64,000 nt of DNA from Pseudomonas sp. GCEP-101. Its GTDB lineage: Bacteria > Pseudomonadota > Gammaproteobacteria > Pseudomonadales > Pseudomonadaceae. Shown here piece by piece: positions 8,875 to 18,395 of this stretch; the stretch's first letter is position 1; each line of letters opens with the position of its first letter. The position numbers and the translations under genes were made by a program. Below the pieces are notes generated by a model. The model was not told the DNA's origin. It saw nothing but the letters and a program-made list of their open reading frames with translations, and ran no database searches. Where the stretch lies: positions 5,402,965 to 5,466,964 of the forward strand of contig NZ_CP104011.1 in the NCBI RefSeq assembly GCF_025133575.1. Reading direction: 5' to 3'.

Positions 8875-9870
8875 TCACAGATGATCGGCGTCGATCACCG
8901 CCTTGACGAAGGCGGCAGGCGCCTCCTGGGGCAGATTGTGGCCAATGCCGCCAGTGACCAGGCGGTACTCGTACTTGCCGCCGAAACGCTTGGCGTAGGC
9001 CTCGGCCGGCGGGTGCGGCGCGCCGTTGGCATCGCCTTCGAGGGTAATGGTCGGCACCTGGATGGTCGGGAAGGTCGCGAGCTTCTTCTCCAGCTCGGCA
9101 TAGCGCGGCTCGCCGTCGGCCAGGTTCAGGCGCCAGCGGTAGTTGTGGATGGCGATCGGCCCCTGGTCGGGGTTGTCCAGCGCCTGGGCGCTACGCTCGA
9201 AGGTCGCGTCGTCGAACTGCCACTTCGGCGATGCCAGTTGCCAGATGAGCTTGGCGAACGCGTGGCGATACTGGTCGTAGCCAGCCTTGCCGCGTTCGGT
9301 GGCGAAGTAGAACTGATACCACCACTGCAGCTCGGCGGCCGGTGGCAGCGGCGCCTTGCCCGCCTCCTGGCTGCCGATCAGGTAGCCGCTGACGGACACC
9401 AGGGCCTTCACCCGCTCGGGCCAGAGCGCCGCGACGATGTCCGCCGAGCGTGCGCCCCAGTCGTAGCCGGCGAGTACCGCGCGCTTGATCTTCAACGCAT
9501 CCATGAAGTCGATGACGTCCACCGCCAGTGCGGCGGGCTCACCGTTGCGCCGGGTGGACGCGGAGAGGAAACGCGTTTCGCCATACCCACGGGCGTAGGG
9601 AACCAGCACGTGGTAGCCCTTGGCGGCCAACTGCGGCGCCACCTCGGCGTAGCTGTGGATGTCGTACGGCCAGCCGTGCAGCAGGATCACCACCGGGCCA
9701 TCGGCCGGGCCGGCTTCGGCGTAGGCGACGTTGAGCAGGCCGGCATCGACGTGCTTGAGCGCGCCGAAGACCGGGTCGGTGGCCGCTTGCGCCACGGCGC
9801 CACAGGTGAATGGCGCGAGGGTGATGGCCAGCGCCGAGGCGCCGAGTTGCGGGGACTTGAACAGGTTCAT
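8875..9870 (-). CDS. Exported alpha/beta hydrolase, epoxide-hydrolase-like
   Basis: A 331-residue hydrolase with a signal peptide (MNLFKSPQLGASALAITLAP...). It has an HGWP oxyanion motif (VVILLHGWPYDIHSY) and an Asp nucleophile elbow, LAGYDWGARSA, as in epoxide hydrolases and haloalkane dehalogenases rather than Ser esterases. The general-base His is in GGIGHNLPQEAP near the C-terminus. The start at 9870 has GGAGAT upstream. It follows the EHN-type epoxide hydrolase by 58 bp and precedes the P460 gene almost without a gap, so the three are probably one transcript. Confidence 0.9.
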   Translation of the reverse strand: MNLFKSPQLGASALAITLAPFTCGAVAQAATDPVFGALKHVDAGLLNVAYAEAGPADGPVVILLHGWPYDIHSYAEVAPQLAAKGYHVLVPYARGYGETRFLSASTRRNGEPAALAVDVIDFMDALKIKRAVLAGYDWGARSADIVAALWPERVKALVSVSGYLIGSQEAGKAPLPPAAELQWWYQFYFATERGKAGYDQYRHAFAKLIWQLASPKWQFDDATFERSAQALDNPDQGPIAIHNYRWRLNLADGEPRYAELEKKLATFPTIQVPTITLEGDANGAPHPPAEAYAKRFGGKYEYRLVTGGIGHNLPQEAPAAFVKAVIDADHL

Positions 9871-9928
9871 CACAAATCTCCATGGCAGACGCGCGGCCTG
9901 CCCGGTAGTTGCCGGCAAGCGGCGGGTT

Positions 9929-11278
9929 CTAGTGGTTGTTCAGGCTCGATCGCAGTGGGCGGAACGCCTCGCGCAGTTCCTCGCTGAACAGCTGCGGCTG
10001 TTCCCAGGCGGCGAAGTGGCCGCCCTTGTCCACCGCGTGGAAGTAATCCAGCGAGGGATAGGCGCGCTGCGCCCAGCTTTTCGGCGCCCGGTAGATCTCG
10101 CCGGGGAAGACGGTGATGGCCACCGGCACCTTGATCTGCGCGGTCTTCTGCGCGGCGGCGCTGAAATTGTTGTTGTTGTTTTCCCAGTAGAAGCGCGAGG
10201 AGGACGCACCGGTATTGGTCAGCCAGTAGAGCGAGATGTCGTCGAGCATCTCGTCGCGGCTCAGCACGCGCTCGGGCTCGCCGCCGCTGTCGGTCCAGGC
10301 GGCGAACTTCTCGTACATCCAGGCGGCCATGCCGGCCGGTGAATCGGCCAGGGAATAGCCGATGGTCTGCGGGCGGGTCACCATCATCGCGCCGTAGGCG
10401 GCGTTGCGGCCGAAGAAGGTGCTCAGCGCGTCGAAGGCGCGGCGCTCGTCGGCGCCCAGCCCGGCAGGCGCCGTAGCACCACTGTTGATCGGCCCGACCA
10501 GCTCCGGCGGCACCGTCGCCGGCATGTTCAGGTGGATGCCGAGCAACCCGGGCGGCGCCAGGCGGCCGAGGGCATCGGAGATCACCGAGCCATGGTCGCC
10601 GCCCTGGGATACGTAGTGGCTGTAGCCCAGGCGCTTCATCAGTACATCCCAGGCGCGGGCCACCCGGTCCGGGCCCCAGCCGGTAGTGGTGGGCTTGCCG
10701 GAGAACCCGTGGCCGGGAATCGCCGGGATCACCACGTCGAAGGCGTCTTCGGCACGGCCGCCATAGGCGACCGGGTCGGTCAGCGGGCCGATGGTCTTGA
10801 GGAACTCCAGCGGCGAGCCTGGCCACCCATGGGTGAGGATCAGCGGCATGGCGTGCGGCTCTTTCGAGCGTACGTGGATGAACTGGATGTCCACGCCGTC
10901 AATGCGGGTGATGAACTGCGGCAGCGCATTGAGCCTGGCTTCTGCACGGCGCCAGTCATAGTCCTTGCCCCAGTAACCCACCAGCGCACGGACCCTCTCC
11001 AGCTGGATGCCCTGCGAGGCGTCGTTGACCGTCTCGCGGTCCGGCCAGCGTGTGGCGGCGATGCGCCGACGCAGGTCGTCCAGCTGCTCCTGCGGCACCT
11101 GGATGCGGAACGGCCGCACGCTGTCATCGGCGTTGGCGGTGCTGCTGGCACTCGCGGCGAACGCCTGTTGCAGCAGGTGATGCTGGCCGTCGCCGAGCAG
11201 GAACAGCCCCACGGCGGAGGCCATGAGCGTACGACTGAAACGACGACGGAGGTGGGGCGATGATGAGGCGGCTGGCAT
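9929..11278 (-). CDS. Exported epoxide hydrolase, EHN (microsomal-type) family
   Basis: A 449-residue epoxide hydrolase. After a long N-terminal signal carrying RRRFSRTLMASA (possibly Tat-type) come the EHN domain (FRIQVPQEQLDDLRRRIAAT, WPDRETVND) and an alpha/beta hydrolase core with HGWPGSPLEF and the nucleophile Asp in VSQGGDHGSVISD. The catalytic His is in DKGGHFAAWEQP. Bacterial relatives hydrolyse epoxides of aromatic or terpenoid compounds. Export is unusual for the family and is shared with the next gene. The start at 11278 has GGGAGA upstream. It is divergent from the histidine-kinase gene at 11500. Confidence 0.91.
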   Translation of the reverse strand: MPAASSSPHLRRRFSRTLMASAVGLFLLGDGQHHLLQQAFAASASSTANADDSVRPFRIQVPQEQLDDLRRRIAATRWPDRETVNDASQGIQLERVRALVGYWGKDYDWRRAEARLNALPQFITRIDGVDIQFIHVRSKEPHAMPLILTHGWPGSPLEFLKTIGPLTDPVAYGGRAEDAFDVVIPAIPGHGFSGKPTTTGWGPDRVARAWDVLMKRLGYSHYVSQGGDHGSVISDALGRLAPPGLLGIHLNMPATVPPELVGPINSGATAPAGLGADERRAFDALSTFFGRNAAYGAMMVTRPQTIGYSLADSPAGMAAWMYEKFAAWTDSGGEPERVLSRDEMLDDISLYWLTNTGASSSRFYWENNNNNFSAAAQKTAQIKVPVAITVFPGEIYRAPKSWAQRAYPSLDYFHAVDKGGHFAAWEQPQLFSEELREAFRPLRSSLNNH

Positions 11279-11372
11279 GGTCGATCTCCCTGGTTCACTG
11301 GCCGACGGATCGGCGACCTGCAGCGATCTCAACAAAGCCGGCGGGGTGCCGCGATTGCACCATGGTGTCGGT

Positions 11373-11388
11373 CGATACCTTGGTATCG
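11373..11388. promoter_or_regulatory. 16-bp palindrome in the epoxide-hydrolase/kinase divergent region
   Basis: CGATACC-TT-GGTATCG is a perfect inverted repeat in the 221-bp gap between the divergent starts at 11278 and 11500. A related half, CCTAGGTATC, recurs about 50 bp to the right. It is a candidate operator, possibly for the FixJ-type regulator encoded downstream; that link is inference. Confidence 0.5.
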
Positions 11389-11499
11389 GGGCTCGCGCGC
11401 GAACGCGTGCAGTGCCGCAGCCGACACCTAGGTATCATTGGCAACCCCCGCCGCCTGGGCGCATGCTCGCCCCACGGCTAGCGCCGGGAGAGGACCGGT

Positions 11500-14289
11500 A
11501 TGCACAACGAAGTCGTCGACAAGCTGCCCGACATGGCCTGGACCGCCCACGCCGACGGCCGCCTGGAGAGCGTCAACCAGGCCTGGCGCCGCTATGCCGG
11601 CCGGGACCTGGATGCCCATGGAGAGGACATCTGGCAGGCGCTGGTGCACCCTGCGGACCTGCCCGCGGTGCAGCAGGGCTGGAGTGCCATCCGCCAGTCC
11701 GGCACGCCCCACGACCTGCAGGCGCGCCTGCGCCGGCACGACGGGGTGTACCGGCGCTTCCTGCTGCGCGCCCGCGCACTCACCGACGACGATGGCGCCC
11801 TGGTTGGCTGGTGCGGCCAGAACATCGATATCGACGACCTGCCAACCGCCGCGCCGGCTGCCATCACCCAGGAAATCATCGACAGCATTCCCGGCCTGAT
11901 CTCGCTGATGACGCCCGACGGCGAGCTGGAATGCGTCAATCGCCACAACAGCGATTACCTCGGCGCCAGCCTCGAGGAGCTGCGCGGCTGGACCGGCTCC
12001 AGCACGCTCCACCCCGACGACCTGCCCCAGGCGCTGAAGGCGTGGCAGCACGCCGTCGCCAGCGGCGAGCCGTACAACGTCCAGCACCGGGTGCGCGGCG
12101 CGGACGGCATCTACCGCTGGTTCCATGTACGCGCCCTGCCCCACCGCGACGCCGCAGGACGCATCCAGCGCTGGTTCGTGCTCAAGGTGGACATCGACGA
12201 ACAGAAGCGTGACCAGGCGCTGATCGCCCAGGCACGGGAGTCGCTGGCCCGCGCACTGGACGAGGTCCGGGCGTCCGAAGACCGCCTGCGCACACTGATC
12301 GACGCCGTGCCGGGCTTCGTCTGGCGCACCGCCCCGGATGGCAGCGTGGAATTCCTGAACCAGCGCTGGTTCGACTACACCGGCATGAGCGCGCAAAGCG
12401 CTGCCGGCGTCGGCTGGATGAGCGCCCTGCACCCCGAGGACGCGCCGGCACTGGGTGCCTACTGGCAGGGCCTGCTGGACTCCGGTAGCGCCGGCGAGTT
12501 CGAGGCCCGCCTGCGGCGCTTCGACGGCAGCTACCGCTGGTTCCTGATCCGCGCGGTGCCGCAGCTCGACGCGGCCGGGCGCGTGCTGAAATGGTACGGC
12601 GGCAACACTGATATCCATGAGCGCAAGCGCGCCGAACTGCTGCTGGCTGGCGAGAAGCGCCTGCTCGGGCTGATGGCCGGCGGCTGTGCGCTGCCCCAGG
12701 TGCTCGATGCCCTGTGCGACCTGGTGGAGAGCAACCTGGAAGACTGCCGCTGCGCCATCACCCTCGTCGCTCCGCGCCAGGGGCACGTGGCGGAAGCCGC
12801 CACGCGCCTGCAGCCTGGTGCCGCGCCGCATCTGCCGGCCTCCTTCTACGGCGGCGCCAACGGCCTCCCGGTGGATGCCCATAGCAGCCCCCAGGCTCAG
12901 GCGGCCGTGGAAAACGCCAGCGTGCTGATTGCCAACCTGAACGCGGAAACCCGCTGGCCCGCCTGGCGCCAGCAGGTGCGTGGCGGCGATGTCCATGCGC
13001 TGGCGGCGACCCCGGTGGTGTCCACCACCGGCGAGGTCAGCGGCATCCTCTCGGTCTACTTCGCCCGGCCGGAGCTGCCGGATGAAAGCCAGCGCGCGCT
13101 GATCGCGCAATTCACCCATCTCGCCAGCATCGCCATCGACCGCGCCCGCAGCGAGGCCGCCCTGCGCCAGAGCGAGGCGTTCCTGGCCAAGGCCCAGCGC
13201 ATCAGCCTCACCGGTACCTTTTCCTGGCGCGTGGACAACGACGAGATCGCCTGGTCGGAGGAGATCTACCGGCTGCTCGACCTGCAGCCGGGGCTGACGC
13301 CAAGCTTCGAACTGATCTTCTCGCGTATCCACCCGGACGACCGCGCCACGGTGCGAGCGCTGCTCCAGCGCCAGTGCCGCGACGGCTGCGACTTCGCCCA
13401 CGAGCATCGGCTGGTGCTTCCCGGCGGCGCCATACGCCATGTGCACCTGGTAGCCCAGGCCACCCGCGACACCGACGGTGCGCTGCTGTACATCGCCACC
13501 GCGCAGGACGTGACCCAGCGCCGCCTCGCCGAGGAGACCCTGCACCGCACCCGCGCCGAGCTCGCCCATGTCGCCCGCGTCGCCAGTCTCGGCGCGCTGA
13601 CCGCGTCCATCGCCCACGAGGTCAACCAGCCGCTGGCCGGTATCATCACCAACGCCAGTACCTGCCTGCGGATGCTCGGTGCGCCCACGCCCAACCTGGA
13701 AGGCGCGCGGGAAACCGCCCGGCGCACCATCCGCGACGGCAACCGCGCGGCGGACGTGATCAAGCGCCTGCGTGCCCTGTTCGCCCGCCACGAGGCGGTC
13801 AGCGAACCGCTCGACCTCAACGAAGCGGCGCGGGAAGTGATCGCCATGCTGCACAACGAACTGCAGCGCCACGGCGTGACCGTGCTGCCGACGCTGCAGG
13901 CAGACCTGCCCGCCGTGAGCGGTGACCGCGTGCAACTGCAGCAGGTGATCCTCAACCTCATCCTCAACGCCATCGATGCGCTGGGTGACGTGCATGACCG
14001 CCCCCGGCAGTTGCGCATCAGCAGCGGTCTCGATCCCGACGCGAGCATCTTCCTCGCCGTGCGCGACAACGGCGCGGGCTTCGCGCCAGCGGACGCCGGC
14101 CGCCTGTTCGACGCCTTCTTCAGCACCAAGCAGTCGGGCATGGGCATCGGTCTGTGGGTCAGCCGCTCCATCGTCGAGCACCACGCCGGCCGCATCTGGG
14201 CCACCACCCACGACGGACCGGGCGCCACCTTCATCTTCGCGCTCCCCCATGCGCAGCCCACCCCCGACCAACCGACGGAGATCCGCTGA
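11500..14289 (+). CDS. Multi-PAS/GAF hybrid-less sensor histidine kinase
   Basis: A 929-residue soluble sensor kinase with no membrane segment. Three PAS/PAC modules lie at about 1-105, 120-235 and 265-375, each ending in a PAC-like run such as WFVLKVDIDEQKR or WYGGNTDIHERKR. A GAF domain follows at about 395-540 and a fourth PAS at about 555-680. The dimerisation domain has the H-box ASIAHEVNQPLAG (His about 706) and the HATPase has NLILNAIDALGD (Asn about 823) and the G box GMGIGLWVS. The VNQPL H-box and C-terminus match FixL/TodS-like kinases that pair with FixJ-type regulators, two of which follow, the first overlapping this stop by ATGA. The ligand is unknown; redox, gas or aromatic sensing is possible. 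Confidence 0.94.
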   Translation: MHNEVVDKLPDMAWTAHADGRLESVNQAWRRYAGRDLDAHGEDIWQALVHPADLPAVQQGWSAIRQSGTPHDLQARLRRHDGVYRRFLLRARALTDDDGALVGWCGQNIDIDDLPTAAPAAITQEIIDSIPGLISLMTPDGELECVNRHNSDYLGASLEELRGWTGSSTLHPDDLPQALKAWQHAVASGEPYNVQHRVRGADGIYRWFHVRALPHRDAAGRIQRWFVLKVDIDEQKRDQALIAQARESLARALDEVRASEDRLRTLIDAVPGFVWRTAPDGSVEFLNQRWFDYTGMSAQSAAGVGWMSALHPEDAPALGAYWQGLLDSGSAGEFEARLRRFDGSYRWFLIRAVPQLDAAGRVLKWYGGNTDIHERKRAELLLAGEKRLLGLMAGGCALPQVLDALCDLVESNLEDCRCAITLVAPRQGHVAEAATRLQPGAAPHLPASFYGGANGLPVDAHSSPQAQAAVENASVLIANLNAETRWPAWRQQVRGGDVHALAATPVVSTTGEVSGILSVYFARPELPDESQRALIAQFTHLASIAIDRARSEAALRQSEAFLAKAQRISLTGTFSWRVDNDEIAWSEEIYRLLDLQPGLTPSFELIFSRIHPDDRATVRALLQRQCRDGCDFAHEHRLVLPGGAIRHVHLVAQATRDTDGALLYIATAQDVTQRRLAEETLHRTRAELAHVARVASLGALTASIAHEVNQPLAGIITNASTCLRMLGAPTPNLEGARETARRTIRDGNRAADVIKRLRALFARHEAVSEPLDLNEAAREVIAMLHNELQRHGVTVLPTLQADLPAVSGDRVQLQQVILNLILNAIDALGDVHDRPRQLRISSGLDPDASIFLAVRDNGAGFAPADAGRLFDAFFSTKQSGMGIGLWVSRSIVEHHAGRIWATTHDGPGATFIFALPHAQPTPDQPTEIR

Positions 14290-14660
14290 TGGCCACGCCC
14301 CTGCTCGTGTCGGTGGTCGATGACGACGAATCGGTGCGCGAATCCCTGCCGGACCTGCTACGCGAGTTCGGCTTCCAGGTCTGCGCGTTTTCCAGCGCCG
14401 AAGACTTCCTCGCGTCGGACGCGCTGCAGCGCACCCGCTGCCTGATCCTCGACGTGTCGATGCCGGGCATGAGCGGTCCGCAGTTGCAAAAGGAACTGAC
14501 ACGGCGCGCGATGGCCGTGCCGATCATCTTCATCACCGCCCACAGCGACGCGGGCACCCGCCCGCGGCTGATCGCCCAGGGGGCGGTGGACTGCCTGCTC
14601 AAACCGTTCAGCGAAGCGGAACTGCTCAAGGCACTCAGCGCCGCCCTGCCGGTCAGCTGA
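14289..14660 (+). CDS. Receiver-only response regulator (FixJ-type receiver)
   Basis: A single 123-residue REC domain with no output domain. The acidic cluster is VVDDDESVRES, the phosphoacceptor is Asp 55 in LILDVSMPG, the switch Thr is in IIFITAHSD and the conserved Lys in CLLKPF. Its ATG overlaps the kinase stop (ATGA), so translation is coupled. Stand-alone receivers act as phosphate sinks, competitive modulators or relay steps; with a full FixJ-like regulator next door, it may tune signal flow from the shared kinase. That role is inference. Confidence 0.93.
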   Translation: MATPLLVSVVDDDESVRESLPDLLREFGFQVCAFSSAEDFLASDALQRTRCLILDVSMPGMSGPQLQKELTRRAMAVPIIFITAHSDAGTRPRLIAQGAVDCLLKPFSEAELLKALSAALPVS

Positions 14661-14692
14661 CAGCCCGGTCGACGCCACTCGGAGGACATGGC

Positions 14693-15379
14693 ATGTTGCA
14701 TCACTCTCCCGCCAATCCCGGCGCAGCCCAGCGAACGGAACGCCTGCCGATGCAAGAGCCGACGCCCATCGTCTACGTTGTCGACGACGACATCTCGGTG
14801 CGTGAATCACTGGAACTGCTGATCCGCTCGGCCGGCTGGCGGCCAGTGCTGTTCGACGCTGCCAGAGCCTTCCTCGACGAGCCGGCCGGCGCCGCGCCCA
14901 GCTGCCTGGTGCTGGACGTCAACCTGCCGGACCTCAACGGCCTCGACCTGCAACGCAGCGTCGCCGGCGCGCGCCCGGCGATGCCGATCATCTTCATCAC
15001 CGGCTACGGCGACGTGCCATTGACCGTGCGCGCAATGAAGGCCGGCGCGGTGGAATTCCTCACCAAGCCGTTCGACAGCGACACCCTGTTGCACGCCATT
15101 GCCGACGCGCTGCAGCAAAGCCGCGCCGCGCTCGGCCAGCAAAGCCGGCTCGAGGCCGTGCGCCAGGCCTATGCGCTGCTCACCAGCCGCGAGCGGGAAG
15201 TGCTGGAAATGGTGGTGGCCGGGCGCCTGAACAAGCAGGTCGCAGCCGACCTGGGCATCAGCGAGATTACCGTAAAGGCGCACCGCGGCCGGGTCATGCG
15301 CAAGATGCAGGCGCGCACCCTGCCGGACCTGGTGAACATGGCCGCGCTGCTGGCGATCACACCCGCCGAGAGCCGCTGA
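14693..15379 (+). CDS. FixJ/NarL-type two-component response regulator
   Basis: Response regulator of 228 residues with an N-terminal receiver (VVDDDISVRES; phosphoacceptor Asp about 75 in LVLDVNLPD; Lys in FLTKPFDSD) and a C-terminal LuxR/FixJ helix-turn-helix at about 164-206 (LTSREREVLEMVVAGRLNKQ, ISEITVKAHR). I use ATG 14693 because GGAGG lies seven bases upstream; ATG 14750 would remove a 19-residue leader that looks non-conserved. It is the third gene of the kinase operon. Candidate targets are the divergent hydrolase operon and the palindrome at 11373, by proximity only. Confidence 0.94.
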   Translation: MLHHSPANPGAAQRTERLPMQEPTPIVYVVDDDISVRESLELLIRSAGWRPVLFDAARAFLDEPAGAAPSCLVLDVNLPDLNGLDLQRSVAGARPAMPIIFITGYGDVPLTVRAMKAGAVEFLTKPFDSDTLLHAIADALQQSRAALGQQSRLEAVRQAYALLTSREREVLEMVVAGRLNKQVAADLGISEITVKAHRGRVMRKMQARTLPDLVNMAALLAITPAESR

Positions 15380-15386
15380 GCGCGAC

Positions 15387-18257
15387 TCAGGTGGCGCCCA
15401 GGGCGCGCCGCCGTTCCTCCAGCAAACGCACGTCCAGCGTGTCGAAGCCTTCCTCGAGCCGGCAGGCGTCCAGCAACGCCAGCGCCGCGACGTCCTCGCC
15501 CTGTCTCGTGCGCAGCCGCGCGAGGGCCAGGCTCGAACGCAGCATCCAGGCCCTGGCGCCCTGTTCGCGCGCCATCGCCAGCGAAGCCTGCAGCAGCTCC
15601 CCCACCGCCTCATCGCCCTCCTCGCCCAAGGCGCCGATGATCTGCGCCTCGATGCGCATCAGCTCCGGCAACGCATAGGCATCGCCACTGCCTCGGCAAT
15701 GGGCGATGCAGCGCCGCGCAACACCCAGCGCGCGGCGGTGTTCACCAGCGAGGATGAGGCCCTCGGCGAGGGCAATCTCGAAGGACGTGGTCAGCAACTC
15801 GTAGCGCATGCCGTGCAGGCGCGTGAGGCTCTCCTCCAACTGGCGCACCGCATCGCCAGGCTGCTCACGGCGAATGGCGATGGCCGCCTGGAACCCCGGG
15901 GTGGCAGCCTGATACGGCGCAAAGGCATTGGCCTCGGCAATGCGGCTGAAGGTCGCCAGGCTGCGTTCGGCCTTGTCCAGCTCACCCGTCCAGATGTGGA
16001 TGCACAGCGTCCACACCAGGGCGATGCAATGGGTCGCGGGATGGTTGAGTTCCGCCGCCTCGGCCTCCACCTGGTCCGCCCAGCGCCGCGACTGGTCCGC
16101 GCAGCCCAGCAGCCAGAGCGTGCGGGCCAGGGCCAGGCCAGTGCGGTTGTGGTGGTCGAAACCATAGTGCAATGTGCGGCTGCGCTCCGAGGGCAAGCTG
16201 TTGCGCAGGGACTTTTCCAGCTCCTCGCGCGCCCGCTGCTGATCGCCCAGCAGGTGATGGGAGATGCCTGCCAGCGAGGCGGCCACCGCCACCGCTTCCG
16301 GTTCGCCCAGGGTGTCGCCGACCACCACCGCGCGCTCCGCCCAGGCCAGCGACGAGGCGAAGTCACCGATGCGTTCGTAGAAGATCTGCAGGCGCCCCAG
16401 CACGCGCAATTCGGCCCAGTGGTCAGCGAGCGCCACGGCGATTTCCAGGGCGCGCAGCAGTGCCTTGCCGGCCGCCTCGCTGTTGCCGCGGGTGAACATC
16501 AGCACCAGCCCGAGGGCCGATTGCAGCTCCATTTCGGTGGGGGTGCCGAAATAGCCCAGTTCCAGCAACTGCGTGGCCCGCGCGCACCAGGTGCGGCATT
16601 CCACCTGCAGCGAATAATGCAGGAACAACGGCGCACTGGCAGCCGCCAGCGGCAGCGCCAAACCGGGGTCGCCCTGGGGGCCGAAGCTCCACTCCAGCGC
16701 GCTGCGCACGTTGCCCAGCTGGTTGGCCAGCCGTGCGCAGCCCTCGTAGATCACCTCCGGCACGCTGCCCAGTTGCTCCAGCAACCACAGGTAATAGGCG
16801 GCGTGACGGAAGGCCAGGGCGTGCGCCTCATCAAAGCCATGGCAAGCAGCCTTTTCACGGGCGAAGGCGCGGGTCATCTCCAGCAGGCGATACGCCGTCG
16901 CGGCCTCGCTGCGGTCTACGGCCACCAACCCCTTGGACGTCAGTTCATCGAGGATGGCGGCAGCCTCCAACCCATCGATACGCCCATCCGCGACGACCTG
17001 CGCAGCCGCCTCCTGGGAGAAGGGCCCGACAAAGACCGACAGGCGATCGAACACCAGACGCTCGTTCTCGGCGAGCAGCCCGTAACTCCAGTCCAGCATG
17101 GCGCGCAGCGTCTGGTGGCGCGGCTGCGCCGTGCGGCGGCCGGACCAGCCCAGGGAAAAACGCTCACCCAGCAGTGCATGGGTGGCCTTCACGCCGTGGA
17201 GCGCCACCCGCACCGCCGCCAGCTCGATGGGCAAGGCCATGCCACCCAGGCGCCGGCACATGTCGGCGATCAGGGCGGGGTCGCCATCCTGCCATTGCAG
17301 CGCCGCGTTGGCAGCCTCGGCGCGCTCGACGAACAGCCGCACGGCAGGGTACGCCAGCACTGTCTCGACGGGCAGGCCGTGCGGCTGCTCGGGAAACTCC
17401 AGCGGGCCAAGCCAGTGTGCCTCTTCGTCCCGCGCTCGCAGCGGTTCGCGGCTGGTGGCGAGCAGGCCGACGCCGGGAGCGACGTCGCGGATGCGCTCGG
17501 CCAGCGCGGACACCACGTCGACCACATGTTCGCAGTTGTCGACGAGCAGCAGCAGATCCTGGCCCTTGAGGTACGCCAGAAGCACCGCCAGCGGGTCTTC
17601 GGCCTGCACGGGCACCCCCAGCGCGGCGGCCAGCGCCGAGGCGACCAGATGCTCGTCCTCCACCTGGGCCAGGTCGATGAAGCGCACGGTATGCCGGCGC
17701 TCGGCAAGCAGACGATGACCGACTTCGACGACCAGGCTGGTCTTGCCCACCCCGCCGGTGCCGACGATGGTGAGCAGGCGCGGCTCGCGCAGGCGCTGCA
17801 GGATCATCTGCACGTCGGCCTCACGGCCGATCAGCTTCACTCGCGGCGGCAGGCTGCCGACACCATCGGCCACGGGCAACGCCGGCAACACCGCCGGCGC
17901 CGCATCGTCCGCGCGGCTCACCGGCGCGACGAAGGCATAGCCAACACCGACCTGGGTGGCGATGTAGCGCGCGCCATGCTCGCCATCGCCCAGGGCGCGG
18001 CGCAGCCCGTTCATGTGAAAGCGCAGGCTGCCCTCTTCCACCACCATGTCGGGCCACACCCGTTTGAGCAGTTCGCGCTTGGAGAGCACCCGGCCGGGCT
18101 TTTCCAGCAGGGCCAGGAGCAGGTCGAAGGCGCGTCCGCCGATGTCCATCGGCTGGGCATCACGGGTGAGCAGGCGCTTGCCGGGTATGACCCGGAACGG
18201 GCCGAATTCGATCGACGCTATCGCCGAGGGGGACAGATCGTCCGCTGCAGACTCCAC
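15387..18257 (-). CDS. Winged-helix transcriptional regulator fused to NB-ARC-like ATPase and TPR-type region
   Basis: A 956-residue regulator. Residues about 15-110 form an OmpR/PhoB-type winged helix (GGRAFDLLLALLEKPGRVLS, ELLKRVWPD). A STAND-type ATPase follows, with Walker A TIVGTGGVGKTSLV (about 163-176) and Walker B LLLLVDNCEHV. The C-terminal 450 residues are helical and Ala/Leu-rich, as in the TPR-like scaffolds of MalT/SARP-type regulators. STAND proteins oligomerise on ligand and nucleotide binding to activate transcription (family knowledge). It begins with GTG at 18257 after a GGAAGAAA site. The stop is seven bases from the FixJ-type gene on the opposite strand, so both must terminate in a tight convergent junction. 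Target genes are unknown. Confidence 0.92.
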   Translation of the reverse strand: MESAADDLSPSAIASIEFGPFRVIPGKRLLTRDAQPMDIGGRAFDLLLALLEKPGRVLSKRELLKRVWPDMVVEEGSLRFHMNGLRRALGDGEHGARYIATQVGVGYAFVAPVSRADDAAPAVLPALPVADGVGSLPPRVKLIGREADVQMILQRLREPRLLTIVGTGGVGKTSLVVEVGHRLLAERRHTVRFIDLAQVEDEHLVASALAAALGVPVQAEDPLAVLLAYLKGQDLLLLVDNCEHVVDVVSALAERIRDVAPGVGLLATSREPLRARDEEAHWLGPLEFPEQPHGLPVETVLAYPAVRLFVERAEAANAALQWQDGDPALIADMCRRLGGMALPIELAAVRVALHGVKATHALLGERFSLGWSGRRTAQPRHQTLRAMLDWSYGLLAENERLVFDRLSVFVGPFSQEAAAQVVADGRIDGLEAAAILDELTSKGLVAVDRSEAATAYRLLEMTRAFAREKAACHGFDEAHALAFRHAAYYLWLLEQLGSVPEVIYEGCARLANQLGNVRSALEWSFGPQGDPGLALPLAAASAPLFLHYSLQVECRTWCARATQLLELGYFGTPTEMELQSALGLVLMFTRGNSEAAGKALLRALEIAVALADHWAELRVLGRLQIFYERIGDFASSLAWAERAVVVGDTLGEPEAVAVAASLAGISHHLLGDQQRAREELEKSLRNSLPSERSRTLHYGFDHHNRTGLALARTLWLLGCADQSRRWADQVEAEAAELNHPATHCIALVWTLCIHIWTGELDKAERSLATFSRIAEANAFAPYQAATPGFQAAIAIRREQPGDAVRQLEESLTRLHGMRYELLTTSFEIALAEGLILAGEHRRALGVARRCIAHCRGSGDAYALPELMRIEAQIIGALGEEGDEAVGELLQASLAMAREQGARAWMLRSSLALARLRTRQGEDVAALALLDACRLEEGFDTLDVRLLEERRRALGAT

Positions 18258-18395
18258 GGGGCGTTTCTTCCGGAAGTGGGAGTGGGCGCGAGGCTGGCCC
18301 GCAAGTCCTAGCAGGATAGGAGTTTCGAGCGCGCGATCAAGCGTTGCGCGCGGCCTTTTATGCGCGCTGTCACGCTAAATCGGCGGCGACCGGGC

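Noticed and set aside
11428..14502. A 1024-codon open frame on the minus strand across the histidine kinase
   Set aside because: It is the mirror of a well-supported kinase gene in very GC-rich DNA, rich in Gly/Ala/Gln/Val and without domain motifs.
15699..18311. An 870-codon plus-strand frame opposite the winged-helix/ATPase regulator
   Set aside because: Antisense shadow; low-complexity composition, while the minus strand has Walker and winged-helix motifs.
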